From Candidatus Krumholzibacteriia bacterium (GTDB taxonomy: Bacteria; Krumholzibacteriota; Krumholzibacteriia; WVZY01; JAKEHA01): a DNA stretch of 42,147 nt. The notes beneath the pieces are model-generated. The model saw only the letters and a list, made by a program, of their open reading frames with translations. It had not been told where the DNA came from and searched no databases. The position numbers and the translations under genes were made by a program. Shown piece by piece: positions 1-7,739 of this stretch (positions within the stretch are counted from its first letter, which is position 1; each line of letters starts with the position of its first letter). The stretch is from positions 1 through 42,147 of the forward strand of contig JAOUHG010000031.1 of NCBI GenBank assembly GCA_029865265.1, in the 5' to 3' direction.

Positions 1-757
1 CGACTCGAATAGTGATTCCGTCGATGATCTCGCGAAGAGCAGCGCTCGTTGAAGTTGCCTCCACCACACATTCGCCAGCAAGTGTTGTCAGTACAATCGA
101 GCGCGGGGCCACGTCCGTGTTGTCCTGATAAGCCAGATCGCGCCATCGCTTAAGCAGCTGCACAGCGCGCTGGAGTGAGCTCTTCTCCGCCACCGATTCC
201 TGATCAGGTACGGGTTCAACGCGAGCGAGCTTGATTCTCTCGGCCTGTCCTTCAAACCACCGCGCGTATCCCCTCGGGTCGCTCGGCAACCACATGCTCA
301 GATCTCCGTCTGGTATGCGCACGCGCGTTCCAGAAGCTTGGCCGTCGGGGCGCGCGGGGAGAATGTCCAGGTGGAACTCATGCGCATACGTTAGCCGCAC
401 GCATCGACGCTTGCGCTCGATCATGTTGTGATACGTGCCGTGATCGCGGAGACGCCGCTCGACCATGTCGAGAACTGAGAGTGGTGCAATGTTCGCTTCA
501 CCCAGCTGCAGCTCGCACACGAGATCGAGATCGAATTCGTCCTCCTTGAGCGGCTTGACCGTTGTGCCGATGCGAAACGAACCCTGTGGGTAGATCACTG
601 GTTTCCATGAGCGCAGGAGACTCCCTTCCGCATCCAGCCAGTGGCCTACGGCGACATAGTGCTCTTCTGCGCGATCGTACTCGGAGGTTGGCAGCTGCAG
701 TTCCTCGCAGATTATTGAGAGAAGAGCATCGAGGTTCTCGGTTCGGGTGTTGTACAT
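1..757 (-). CDS. CD-NTase (SMODS family) cyclic-oligonucleotide synthase of CBASS type, C-terminus cut by window edge
   Basis: The reading frame is open from an ATG at 757 to position 1: 252 codons with no stop, so the C-terminus lies outside the window. A clear ribosome site (AGGAAG) lies 8 bases before the ATG. The translation shows the nucleotidyltransferase signature of the SMODS/CD-NTase family: YPQGSFRIGTT with GS at residues 59-60, then DLD at 76-78 and a third acidic residue D131 in HLDILP. This gives the complete GS + D-x-D + D metal-binding set. The helical part after it (QLLKRWRDL, SIVLTTLAGE) also fits the family. Known members make cyclic di- or trinucleotides on phage infection, which activate a neighbouring effector and kill the cell. 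It starts 35 bases after the STAS-like gene, so it is probably co-transcribed. The effector, expected next to it, is beyond the left edge. The product nucleotide cannot be told from this sequence. Confidence 0.85.
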   Translation of the reverse strand, partial: MYNTRTENLDALLSIICEELQLPTSEYDRAEEHYVAVGHWLDAEGSLLRSWKPVIYPQGSFRIGTTVKPLKEDEFDLDLVCELQLGEANIAPLSVLDMVERRLRDHGTYHNMIERKRRCVRLTYAHEFHLDILPARPDGQASGTRVRIPDGDLSMWLPSDPRGYARWFEGQAERIKLARVEPVPDQESVAEKSSLQRAVQLLKRWRDLAYQDNTDVAPRSIVLTTLAGECVVEATSTSAALREIIDGITIRV

Positions 758-792
758 ATACTTACTTCCTTTGTCCTTGTGGCTTGAGCCAC

Positions 793-1380
793 TTAGTTCG
801 CTTCCGCAGAAACAGGCATGACCGAGTAGAAGATGCGGCGCGCGCCTCTTCCCCCCGACGTCGTCGGATCCTCAACGACTAGGCCGGCATCGGCCAGAGT
901 CTTGAGGCGATTCGCGGCTGCGTTAAGCTCAATGTCGCCCAGCATCTTCGCAACCTCGTTGGATGTCGTCCGTCCCATCCTATTGATATGGTCCAATGTT
1001 TGGGCGAGCGGCGGGCTGATTCTTCCGAGCACAGTCACGGAGCCATCTGCTCGTCGTTCCAGGCAGTGGAGTCCCCGCAACGCGAGCACCGCCTGGACAT
1101 TCTCCCGAACCGCGTCACTAAGGTTCGTCAGCACGAATCTGCGGGTGCCCAATTCGCCCGAGATGACCCGTCTGACCAGAACGGTGAGGAACTCGTCGGC
1201 TGCCGAGAAGTCCAAAAACTCAATTTCCTGAAAGTCGATCACCATGACTTCGTCGGGTGTCCGCGACACGAGCGCAGCCAGCACGTCCTCGCGGAGGCCA
1301 CCCCCTCGCTCCCGCCCCCCAATAAAACCTTTGGGAACATGATAGTTAGATACTTTTCGCTGAAATGTCATAAGTTTCAC
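793..1380 (-). CDS. STAS-like (DUF4325-type) protein with C-terminal winged helix, regulator next to CD-NTase
   Basis: The protein has 195 residues from a GTG at 1380; an ATG at 1371 (MTFQRKVS) is an equally possible start, and neither has a strong ribosome site. Residues about 25-115 look like the STAS-like DUF4325 fold: VMVIDFQEIEFLDFSAADEF at about 45-64 has the hydrophobic strand followed by LDFSAAD, the place where anti-anti-sigma factors carry their phospho-serine. Residues about 128-190 look like a winged helix-turn-helix (EVAKMLGDIELNAAANRLKTL, then a wing rich in Gly/Arg). Family knowledge says DUF4325 proteins are often paired with GHKL ATPases, as here with the gene ending at 1427. 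The inferred role is a DNA-binding or partner-switching regulator of the downstream CD-NTase. Its own promoter and a palindrome lie directly before its start, which would suit autoregulation. Confidence 0.7.
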   Translation of the reverse strand: MKLMTFQRKVSNYHVPKGFIGGRERGGGLREDVLAALVSRTPDEVMVIDFQEIEFLDFSAADEFLTVLVRRVISGELGTRRFVLTNLSDAVRENVQAVLALRGLHCLERRADGSVTVLGRISPPLAQTLDHINRMGRTTSNEVAKMLGDIELNAAANRLKTLADAGLVVEDPTTSGGRGARRIFYSVMPVSAEAN

Positions 1381-1382
1381 TG

Positions 1383-1422
1383 CTTACAGTGTAAGTATAG
1401 CCAAGCTAAGAATGGGCGTCAA
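1383..1422 (-). promoter_or_regulatory. Sigma70-type promoter overlapped by a 13-bp perfect palindrome, before the STAS-like/CD-NTase genes
   Basis: On the minus strand TTGACG (1422-1417) and TATACT (1399-1394) are separated by exactly 17 bases. The palindrome CTTACA-C-TGTAAG (1395-1383) begins inside the -10 box and covers the expected start of transcription near 1387. This is the classic layout of a repressor operator. The whole element fits in the 46-base gap between the ATPase stop and the STAS-like start. Transcripts from it would have a leader of under 20 bases. Which protein binds is unknown: the winged-helix STAS-like protein or the nearby XRE protein are candidates. Confidence 0.65.
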
Positions 1423-1426
1423 GCCC

Positions 1427-2383
1427 CTACTGAAAGAAGGAGATGGCGACCTGGGTCCCGGGGAATGCATCGCCCGTAAATGGGTGGACCTTGGCTGCCC
1501 GGAGATATAGCCGAGTGCGGCCCGTTCTGATCTGGAGCGTGCCTTTGAAATCAAGGCACACTTTGCGAACGAAAGTTAGCCCGAGACCTCGGTTCGCAAA
1601 GCGAGAGAATTCCGGTCGCATCGCGTTAACGATCACCTCTGTGTCCTCCCAGTTCGCCGCCTGGGGGAACCGTTCGGCAAGGCTGTTTCGTAAACCGATC
1701 CCCGAATCCGCAACACTCAAGTAAACGAACCTTCCCTGCGCAGAGCGGTAGGTTTGCGCGGCCACGTATCCAATGCCAGCGCTATGATCGACGATGTTTT
1801 GGGCAAGCTCCGAAATGACGCCCGCGAACGCCTGCACGTCTTTTTCTTTGTATTTGAGTTGATTGCGCAGAATAGCTGTGACGCGGTCGTGGATTTCGCG
1901 CCGAATTCCCTCCACGTCAGCCGACTTCTCAATCTTGGTCAGCTCGAGGAGCACGTCGGATGAACCAGCGTGTTTCGGCCCATCAGCGTTTCGGCACTCG
2001 GCCATATCCTTGAGCACTGTATCGACGCCCATGTAACACAGATAGCCCGCCGCCTGATCAGATGTCGGGAAAAGCACAACCGGCGACCATCCCCGTTCTC
2101 GCAGCACTCTCACCGCAAGCGCCACACCCGTCATCCCTGCTGGGTTCACGAACGTGTGGGTGGAAAGATCGATGAGAAATTTTTCGCTGCAAATTGAAGC
2201 GCCTGCCGCCATCACGGCTGCGAACAGGCCGTCAACCTGTGGTGTGTCCAGTTTGGTGCCTTGGAGTTCTATTCGATGAGTTTCATCGTTCATGGAGTTC
2301 ACCCATCCATTTACGCAGAAGTTGAGGATATCGTCCAGACCTACACCTTTCGACATGCGATTTGTGGGAATTGATACATTCAC
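1427..2383 (-). CDS. STAS domain + GHKL (histidine-kinase-like) ATPase, anti-sigma/partner-switch type
   Basis: I place the start at GTG 2383, because GGAAG lies 8 bases before it; TTG 2389 is the alternative. Residues about 30-125 form a STAS-like domain (FLIDLSTHTFVNPAGMTGV), but the usual phospho-serine position is occupied by Pro/Ala. Residues about 165-318 form a GHKL ATPase: N-box ELAQNIVDHS, G1 box DSGIGLRN, G2 box NRGLGLTFVRKV and a final GTQVAISF strand. There is no DHp domain or sensor region, so this resembles RsbW/SpoIIAB-type anti-sigma kinases or stand-alone ATPases more than a sensor kinase. It ends 46 bases before the STAS-like gene and probably forms a partner-switch pair with it. 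That ATP binding or kinase activity controls the CD-NTase module is an inference from gene order. Confidence 0.72.
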   Translation of the reverse strand: MNVSIPTNRMSKGVGLDDILNFCVNGWVNSMNDETHRIELQGTKLDTPQVDGLFAAVMAAGASICSEKFLIDLSTHTFVNPAGMTGVALAVRVLRERGWSPVVLFPTSDQAAGYLCYMGVDTVLKDMAECRNADGPKHAGSSDVLLELTKIEKSADVEGIRREIHDRVTAILRNQLKYKEKDVQAFAGVISELAQNIVDHSAGIGYVAAQTYRSAQGRFVYLSVADSGIGLRNSLAERFPQAANWEDTEVIVNAMRPEFSRFANRGLGLTFVRKVCLDFKGTLQIRTGRTRLYLRAAKVHPFTGDAFPGTQVAISFFQ

Positions 2384-2441
2384 CCGCAAGGCTTCCGTAC
2401 CCAGCCATAAGGAGCACTTATTGGCGGTTGATCACACCGTA

Positions 2442-2871
2442 TCAGTGAAGCTCCAAGAAACGGCCGAGTCGGTCGTATAGTGATTTCGTCGGATGGTGTG
2501 TTCCGTTCTCCTAATCTCGTACTGCTGTTTCCCAGACGCCGAGGTGTTTGGCCAGGCGCTTCCATGACAGACCTCTGCTCTCTGCGGGCCGCCTTGAGGC
2601 GCTCCCGGAGGGTGTCGCCGACCGGCGGGAGCGGGTTGTAGTCCAGGAATCGGATGATCCCCGGCAGGTACCGGACCACTGGCTGGGTTTTTCCCTTCTC
2701 CCAATTCGCGACCGTCGCTTTGTCGACACCCATCTGGACGGCCACATCCTTCTGTAGGAGTCCCAGATCCATCCGTCGCTTCTTCACGTGTTGTCCAAAC
2801 GACTTGGGCTGGTCCGGATAGTCCTCCGGCCTGGGTTTTCGTGCCTTCAGCCGCAAATGGCAAAAGGGCAA
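2442..2871 (-). pseudogene. Double helix-turn-helix XRE-family regulator, broken by a frameshift and an in-frame amber codon
   Basis: From TTG 2871 the frame reads PFCHLRLKARKPRPEDY and then a first XRE HTH (LLQKDVAVQMGVDKATVANW, followed by EKGKTQP), typical of a familiar two-HTH regulator family. At about 2574 an extra base moves the second HTH (GLSWKRLAKHLGVWETAVRD) into another frame. That frame then meets TAG at 2511-2513, where the family has the Trp of a WENG motif: the following codons read ENGTHHPTKSLYDRLGRF and stop naturally at 2442. Two independent lesions argue for real decay, although assembly error could explain the frameshift. The unshifted frame would instead run to a TGA at 2380-2382, which overlaps the GTG of the ATPase gene in a GTGA junction. 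A shortened one-HTH protein could therefore still be made and be translationally coupled. Confidence 0.72.
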
Positions 2872-3009
2872 CGCAGTGGCAGGGTTGCGTTGCCGCGCAG
2901 ATCTGCAACTGTTCCCGAATCCTGGCGCAATTTCTCCGTGATCTGACTGGCGCGGGGGGTTCGTAGGAGATACGTTCACGGGGATTGTTACTTCAGCTGG
3001 AGGCCGCCA

Positions 3010-4326
3010 ATGTCGCGCAGGACCGTTCGAGCATTGCCCACCGTTGCCGCAATTGCCCTGTCCGCAGTCGTTTACGACGCGGGGGCGCAGACTTGGACCG
3101 ACATTACCCCCGTGGGCACCGCGCCCACGGGCCGTCGCCAGGCGTCGGCCATTCTCGACCCGGTCGACCATCGCATGGTGATCTTCGGCGGCACCACCGG
3201 CACCACCAGCAACGAGGTGTGGGCCTTCGACCTCGACACCAACACCTGGGAGAACCTCACTCCGGCCGCGGGCCCCCCCGCACCGACGGCGCGCATCACG
3301 CCGGCGAGCGTCTACGACCCCTACGGCCACCAGATGATCATGTGGTCGGGGCAGGGTCAGGGCGGCACGTTCTTCAACGACGTGTGGTCGTTCGATCTCA
3401 CCGACAACACGTGGTCGCAGTACGCGCCCGCCGGAGGGCCGCCCGCGATACGTTACGGCGTGGGCTACACGTGGGATCCGAAAGCGCGCGACCTGGTGAC
3501 GTTCGCGGGCTTCACCTTTCAGGGGCGCTTCGACGACGTGTGGCGCTTCAACGACCAGGCCGTCACCTGGACGGACGTCTCGCCCGGCAGCGGTCCCATC
3601 GAACGCTGCCTGCACGCGGCGTGCTACGACGCCGTCAATCACCGCATGATCATGTACGGCGGCCAGAACGGCGGTCCGCTGGGTGACATCTGGGCGCTGG
3701 ATCTCGACACCGACACGTGGACGGAACTCACCCCGGCGAGCAACCCGCCCGGCCGCTACTTCGCCACGCTCGTCTACGACGCCGGCAATCATCGTGCGAC
3801 CATCTTCGGCGGGCAGACACCATCGAACGCGAACGACGCATGGGTGTTCGATCTGTGGACCGGTCTGTGGACACAACTCGCGCCGGCGGGCACGCCGCCC
3901 AGCGCGCGCTACGGATCGGCCGGTATCTATGACGGCGCCAACGATCGCATGGTCGTGTTCGGCGGCTTCGACGTGGCCTATCGCAACGACGTGTGGTCGC
4001 TCGACAACCTCTCCAGCACATCGACCGGTGTGCGCCCCGCGGCGGTGAACGCGGCCACGCTGCACCCCAACCATCCCAATCCCTTCAACCCCGCCACCGC
4101 CATCCGCTTCGAGTTGGCATCACGCGGCACCGCAACGCTGCGCATCTACGATGCGCGCGGTCGCGCCGTGCGCACCCTCTTCTCCGGCGTCGCCGATGCG
4201 GGTGTCACTGCGCTCACCTGGAATGGCCGCGACGACGACGGCCGCGCGGTGGGGTCCGGCGTGTACTTCTATCGCCTGGAAACCGCTTCCGGGGCACAAG
4301 CACGGAAGATGGTCCTGATCAAGTAG
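3010..4326 (+). CDS. Secreted Kelch-repeat protein with FlgD-like C-terminal sorting domain
   Basis: The protein has 438 residues and a GGAGG ribosome site before the ATG. An N-terminal signal peptide (about residues 1-26, ending DAGA) is followed by about six Kelch-type blades between residues 35 and 340. These carry the recurring pattern YD..NHRM.IFGG, a variable loop, then (D)VW.FDL.T.TW..L.P. Such repeats fold as a beta-propeller like the galactose-oxidase central domain. The last 85 residues (HPNHPNPFNP, LRIYDARGRAVRTL, SGVYFYRLET, RKMVLIK) form the FlgD-Ig-like domain that in FCB-group bacteria marks proteins for export or surface attachment. No catalytic residues were recognised, so a binding or structural role outside the cell is the most that can be said. 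It is divergent from the XRE remnant and monocistronic. Confidence 0.82.
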   Translation: MSRRTVRALPTVAAIALSAVVYDAGAQTWTDITPVGTAPTGRRQASAILDPVDHRMVIFGGTTGTTSNEVWAFDLDTNTWENLTPAAGPPAPTARITPASVYDPYGHQMIMWSGQGQGGTFFNDVWSFDLTDNTWSQYAPAGGPPAIRYGVGYTWDPKARDLVTFAGFTFQGRFDDVWRFNDQAVTWTDVSPGSGPIERCLHAACYDAVNHRMIMYGGQNGGPLGDIWALDLDTDTWTELTPASNPPGRYFATLVYDAGNHRATIFGGQTPSNANDAWVFDLWTGLWTQLAPAGTPPSARYGSAGIYDGANDRMVVFGGFDVAYRNDVWSLDNLSSTSTGVRPAAVNAATLHPNHPNPFNPATAIRFELASRGTATLRIYDARGRAVRTLFSGVADAGVTALTWNGRDDDGRAVGSGVYFYRLETASGAQARKMVLIK

Positions 4327-4497
4327 CCCCGCGCCTTTTTGCGCGCCCGCCGGGTCGTTCCCCCCATGGGCCGGGGCACAACAGGGAACAACGCACCCCC
4401 GCGCGATGACACAATCCCCTCCGCTCCGGGGCACGGGCATTGCAGTTCTTGCCAGTGCGACGTGCACTCAACTACTTTCGCGCCGTTCCAGGGAACT

Positions 4498-4884
4498 ATG
4501 AGAACGACACTGCACATCATTCTGGGCGTGCTGTTGTGGGTGGTATTCATCTACTACTGGCACCTGGTCATGAATCAACCCGTCACCGACGAGACCAAGC
4601 GGGCGCTCTCGGTGGTGGGAATCATCGTGGCGTCCATAACCGTGTTCGACTTCTTCTGGATCCTGTACAACGTGCGGCTCGGACGCCGCACCCGGCGCGT
4701 GACCCGGCCGGTCGAGATTCCCGCGCCGTCGTTGGATTTTCTGGGGCGGACCTTTGTGGCCCACAACGACGCCGAGCTGCGGGCCGCGCGCTACATCGAG
4801 GTGCATGTGATCCAGGTGGAAGACGACAAGTCCGCGGCCGGCCACAAGATGTTCCGCGTGACCGGCGAGGTACCCGAGGCCTGA
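4498..4884 (+). CDS. Small membrane protein, PgaD-like, of an exopolysaccharide synthase operon
   Basis: The protein has 128 residues; the ATG at 4498 follows AGGGA. Two transmembrane segments (about residues 5-24 and 36-59) enclose a short loop, followed by a basic stretch (RLGRRTRRVTR) and a soluble tail of about 60 residues. This is the shape of PgaD, the small partner that associates with the PgaC synthase in E. coli and is needed for poly-N-acetylglucosamine synthesis under c-di-GMP control. Sequence similarity is too weak to prove homology; the call rests on topology and position. Its TGA overlaps the ATG of the glycosyltransferase (TGATG), which indicates translational coupling. Confidence 0.62.
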   Translation: MRTTLHIILGVLLWVVFIYYWHLVMNQPVTDETKRALSVVGIIVASITVFDFFWILYNVRLGRRTRRVTRPVEIPAPSLDFLGRTFVAHNDAELRAARYIEVHVIQVEDDKSAAGHKMFRVTGEVPEA

Positions 4885-6152
4885 TGATCGACATCATCGG
4901 CATCCTGGAAGCGATCGAGCGCAACTTCGTCTACCTGGCGGCGCTCTCGTTCTTCGCGTGGTATCCGCTGGTGTCGAGCGGCGTGCTGGTGCTGGTGTCG
5001 ATGCTGTACTACACCCGCCGCGAGCGCAGCTCCAAAAAGATCCGGCCGTTCCTCGACGCCGAGTACACCCCCTCGGCGTCGGTGGTGATTGCCGCCTTCA
5101 ACGAGAGCGAGCACATCCAGGCCACCCTGGACGGTATTCTCGCCATCGACTATCCCGACTTCGAAGTCATCGTCATCGACGACGGCAGCAGCGACGGAAC
5201 CACCGCGCGCATCCTGCCCTACGTGCGCGACGGCCGCGTGCGCCTGGTGCGCAAACTGGGCAACGAGGGCAAGGCCATGGCGCTCAACGACGGCCTGCGC
5301 TGCGCGTCCGGCGAGATCATTCTCATCATGGACGCGGATGCGATCCCCGACCCCGGCATCCTGCGCTTCGTGACACCCCACTTCAAGCAGCCGCGCGTGG
5401 GTGCCGTCACCGGTAACCCGCGCGTGTTCAATCGCGATACGCTTCTGGCCAAGCTGCAGGCAATCGAGTTCACAGCCATCATCTCGCTGCAGCGGCGCGC
5501 GCAGCGCGTGTGGGGACGCATCCTCACCATGAGCGGTGTGGTGGGCGCCTTCCACCGCAGCGCGTTGTTCGACGCCGGGCTCTACAGCCCCGACATGGCC
5601 ACCGAAGACATCGATCTCTCCTGGAAGCTGCAACTGCGCTCGTGGGAGATCCGCTACGAGCCCCGCGCGGTGGTGTGGATGCGCGTGCCGTCCACCATGC
5701 GCGGACTGTGGCGCCAGCGTCTGCGCTGGGCGCGCGGTCTCGCCCAGGTGCTGCGCCGCCACGGCGCCTCCGCCATGACGTGGAGACGCCGGCGCCTGTG
5801 GCCGTTGGTGATCGAGTCCTGGCTCTCCATCACCTGGGCGTACTGCTTTGTGGTGCTGACCTCGCTGTGGATTTTCTGCTACGCCATCGGTTACCCGCCG
5901 GTGGGTGCTTCGCCGATTCCCAACTGGTGGGGTATGTTGATTGGCACCATGTGCCTCATTCAGTTGCTCACCGGTGTGCTGCTCGACCGGCGTTACGACC
6001 GGCGCATTCCATTCTATTACTTCACCGCCGTGTTCTACCCGCTGATGTACTGGATCATCATGGCCATCGTCACCTCCATCGCCACGCCGGGCGCCATGCT
6101 GGGCATGCGCAAGGCGGAGCCGGTGCGCTGGAAGCCGGTGAGGGGCGAATGA
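4884..6152 (+). CDS. pgaC: PgaC/IcaA-like membrane GT2 polysaccharide synthase
   Basis: The protein has 422 residues. After transmembrane segments in the first 45 residues comes a GT2 domain: VVIAAFNE (67-74), IDDGSSDG (98-105), MDADA (149-153), ATED (239-242) and Q-R-L-R-W (278-282). These are the D, DxD, TED and QxxRW signatures of processive synthases. Three to four C-terminal membrane helices follow (about 305-330, 345-365, 375-405). The family polymerises UDP-sugars and pushes the chain through its own membrane pore; PgaC and IcaA use UDP-GlcNAc to make poly-beta-1,6-GlcNAc. The deacetylase and the TPR/barrel protein downstream support a PNAG-like product, but cellulose-like or other hexosamine chains cannot be excluded. 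Its stop overlaps the next start (ATGA). Confidence 0.85.
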   Translation: MIDIIGILEAIERNFVYLAALSFFAWYPLVSSGVLVLVSMLYYTRRERSSKKIRPFLDAEYTPSASVVIAAFNESEHIQATLDGILAIDYPDFEVIVIDDGSSDGTTARILPYVRDGRVRLVRKLGNEGKAMALNDGLRCASGEIILIMDADAIPDPGILRFVTPHFKQPRVGAVTGNPRVFNRDTLLAKLQAIEFTAIISLQRRAQRVWGRILTMSGVVGAFHRSALFDAGLYSPDMATEDIDLSWKLQLRSWEIRYEPRAVVWMRVPSTMRGLWRQRLRWARGLAQVLRRHGASAMTWRRRRLWPLVIESWLSITWAYCFVVLTSLWIFCYAIGYPPVGASPIPNWWGMLIGTMCLIQLLTGVLLDRRYDRRIPFYYFTAVFYPLMYWIIMAIVTSIATPGAMLGMRKAEPVRWKPVRGE

Positions 6153-7735
6153 TGATGCGCCGCGCGCTCTTCATCATATTCGTCCTCGTGTCGGCGGCGT
6201 CCGCGGCCGTGGCCGCGCCCGCGGACACAACGGGCGTGCCCATACCGGACCCGGTGCTGGCGGAGAATCTCCCCGCCGCGCTCACCACGCTGGACCGCGC
6301 GCGTGTGGCCGCCTACAACGACCGCCACCAGGAGGCCATTCGCTACTACCGGCGCACCATCGAGCTGTATCCCCCGCTGGAAGAAGAGCTGGCGGTGGAG
6401 CTGGGTCACCAGTACATGTGGGCGGACCAGCCCGACTCCTCGATGATCTGGTTTGAGAAGCAGCTCGAATACGACCCGGAGAACATCGAGGCGCGCAACG
6501 GTGTGGCACGGCTCACCAGCTGGAAGGACGACCACGGGCGGGCGGAGGCGATGTACAACGGCGTGCTCGAGGACGATCCCGACAACATCGACGCGCTGCT
6601 GGGGCGCGCGCAGGTGGTCAACTGGTCGGGGCGCAACCGCGAGGCCACCTGGCTCTACAGCGACATCCTGAAACGCTTCCCCGGCAACGCGGACGCGCGC
6701 GAGGGGCTGGCGCAGGCCTACTACTGGGGCGGGCGTCCCGACTGGGCGCGCGAGGTCATGGCCGAGGGCGGGATGACTTCCGGGCTTGCGTCCATCCAGC
6801 GCGACATCGAGCGCGATCGCGCGCCCGGTATCACTTATGCGTTCGATCGCAACAAGGACAGCGACGACATCGAGCGGCGCACCCACTCGTTCCGGGTGAG
6901 CACCGGCATTGCGGACGCGACGCGCATCTTCGGCGACTACGGCCACGCGAAGTACACCCAGCCCGGGCTGCCCGACGTGTCGCGCAACTGGCTGGCGGCC
7001 GGGCTGCAGAGCCGCTTCAACGAGTACGTGGGGCTCACCGCGGCGGCCGGCTACCAGTGGAACGCGTACGACCGCAGCGCGCTGGGGCCGGAGACGTACT
7101 GGCAGGACGAGTTCAACCTGTTCACCTTCGACGGCTACGCCACTTTCCTCCCCCACGACTGGACGCGAATCGACGTGGGGCTCTTCCACGGGTCGCTGCA
7201 GAACCCCGAGGCCATCTACCGCGGCATCTCGCTCACCGAGCTGTCGGCCGGGCTGGATTTGCGCTTCGCCACCAACGCGGTGTGGATCACCAACTTCGAG
7301 ACCGGGTGGTACAGCGACGTCAACAACCGCCTCGGCGCCGGCACGCGCCTCGCCTGGCAGCCCTTCTGGCGGCTGCCCGGTTTCAACAACCGGTTCACCT
7401 CCACCACCGGGTTTGCCATCTTCGGTTTCAGCGAAACCAAGGACAACGGTTATTACGACCCCCGGCAGTACCTGAGCCTGTACGAGGACCTCGCGCTGGA
7501 GATGCGCTTTTCCGCGCGGGTTCGCGCCACCGTTTCCGGCCGCATCGCGCTGGAACGGGAGGACAGCGGCGACTGGTTTACCGCGGGATCGGGCAGTGCC
7601 TCGGTCTCGTGGGCGGTGTGGCGCGGTCTCGGCGTGACGGTGGGGGGCTACGCGTCTCAATCACGGCTCTCCACGCGCGAGGGCTACCAGGCCAACGGCT
7701 TCTACGTGACGGTGGATTATCTCCACTGGAAATAG
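6149..7735 (+). CDS. TPR + outer-membrane beta-barrel protein, PgaA-like exopolysaccharide exporter
   Basis: The protein has 528 residues from ATG 6149; two more in-frame ATGs follow directly. It has a signal peptide (about 1-26, ending AVAA). Residues about 45-225 hold four to five TPR units (RVAAYNDRHQEAIRYYRRTI, DPENIEARNGVARL, DPDNIDALLGRAQV, FPGNADAREGLAQAYYWGGR). About 300 residues of alternating amphipathic strands follow, ending in an aromatic-rich YVTVDYLHWK typical of beta-barrels. PgaA has the same order of TPR scaffold then porin, but is about 800 residues long; YaiO-type proteins are closer in size. The inferred role is to guide the deacetylated polymer from periplasm to outside. 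It overlaps pgaC by 4 bases and lies 4 bases before the deacetylase, so all four are co-expressed. Confidence 0.75.
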   Translation: MMMRRALFIIFVLVSAASAAVAAPADTTGVPIPDPVLAENLPAALTTLDRARVAAYNDRHQEAIRYYRRTIELYPPLEEELAVELGHQYMWADQPDSSMIWFEKQLEYDPENIEARNGVARLTSWKDDHGRAEAMYNGVLEDDPDNIDALLGRAQVVNWSGRNREATWLYSDILKRFPGNADAREGLAQAYYWGGRPDWAREVMAEGGMTSGLASIQRDIERDRAPGITYAFDRNKDSDDIERRTHSFRVSTGIADATRIFGDYGHAKYTQPGLPDVSRNWLAAGLQSRFNEYVGLTAAAGYQWNAYDRSALGPETYWQDEFNLFTFDGYATFLPHDWTRIDVGLFHGSLQNPEAIYRGISLTELSAGLDLRFATNAVWITNFETGWYSDVNNRLGAGTRLAWQPFWRLPGFNNRFTSTTGFAIFGFSETKDNGYYDPRQYLSLYEDLALEMRFSARVRATVSGRIALEREDSGDWFTAGSGSASVSWAVWRGLGVTVGGYASQSRLSTREGYQANGFYVTVDYLHWK

Positions 7736-7739
7736 CACC

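Noticed and set aside
2500-2580. Programmed frameshift in the XRE gene
   Set aside because: No slippery heptamer or following stem-loop was seen, and the shifted frame is stopped by TAG anyway.
2380-4074. Long minus-strand open frame continuing through the Kelch gene
   Set aside because: Only the part below 2871 has regulator-family sequence; the rest is the antisense of the Kelch repeats and is low in plausible protein features.
6035-7660. 541-codon minus-strand frame opposite the TPR/barrel gene
   Set aside because: Codon bias and motifs support the plus-strand gene; the antisense frame is Arg/Gly/Val-rich with no domain.
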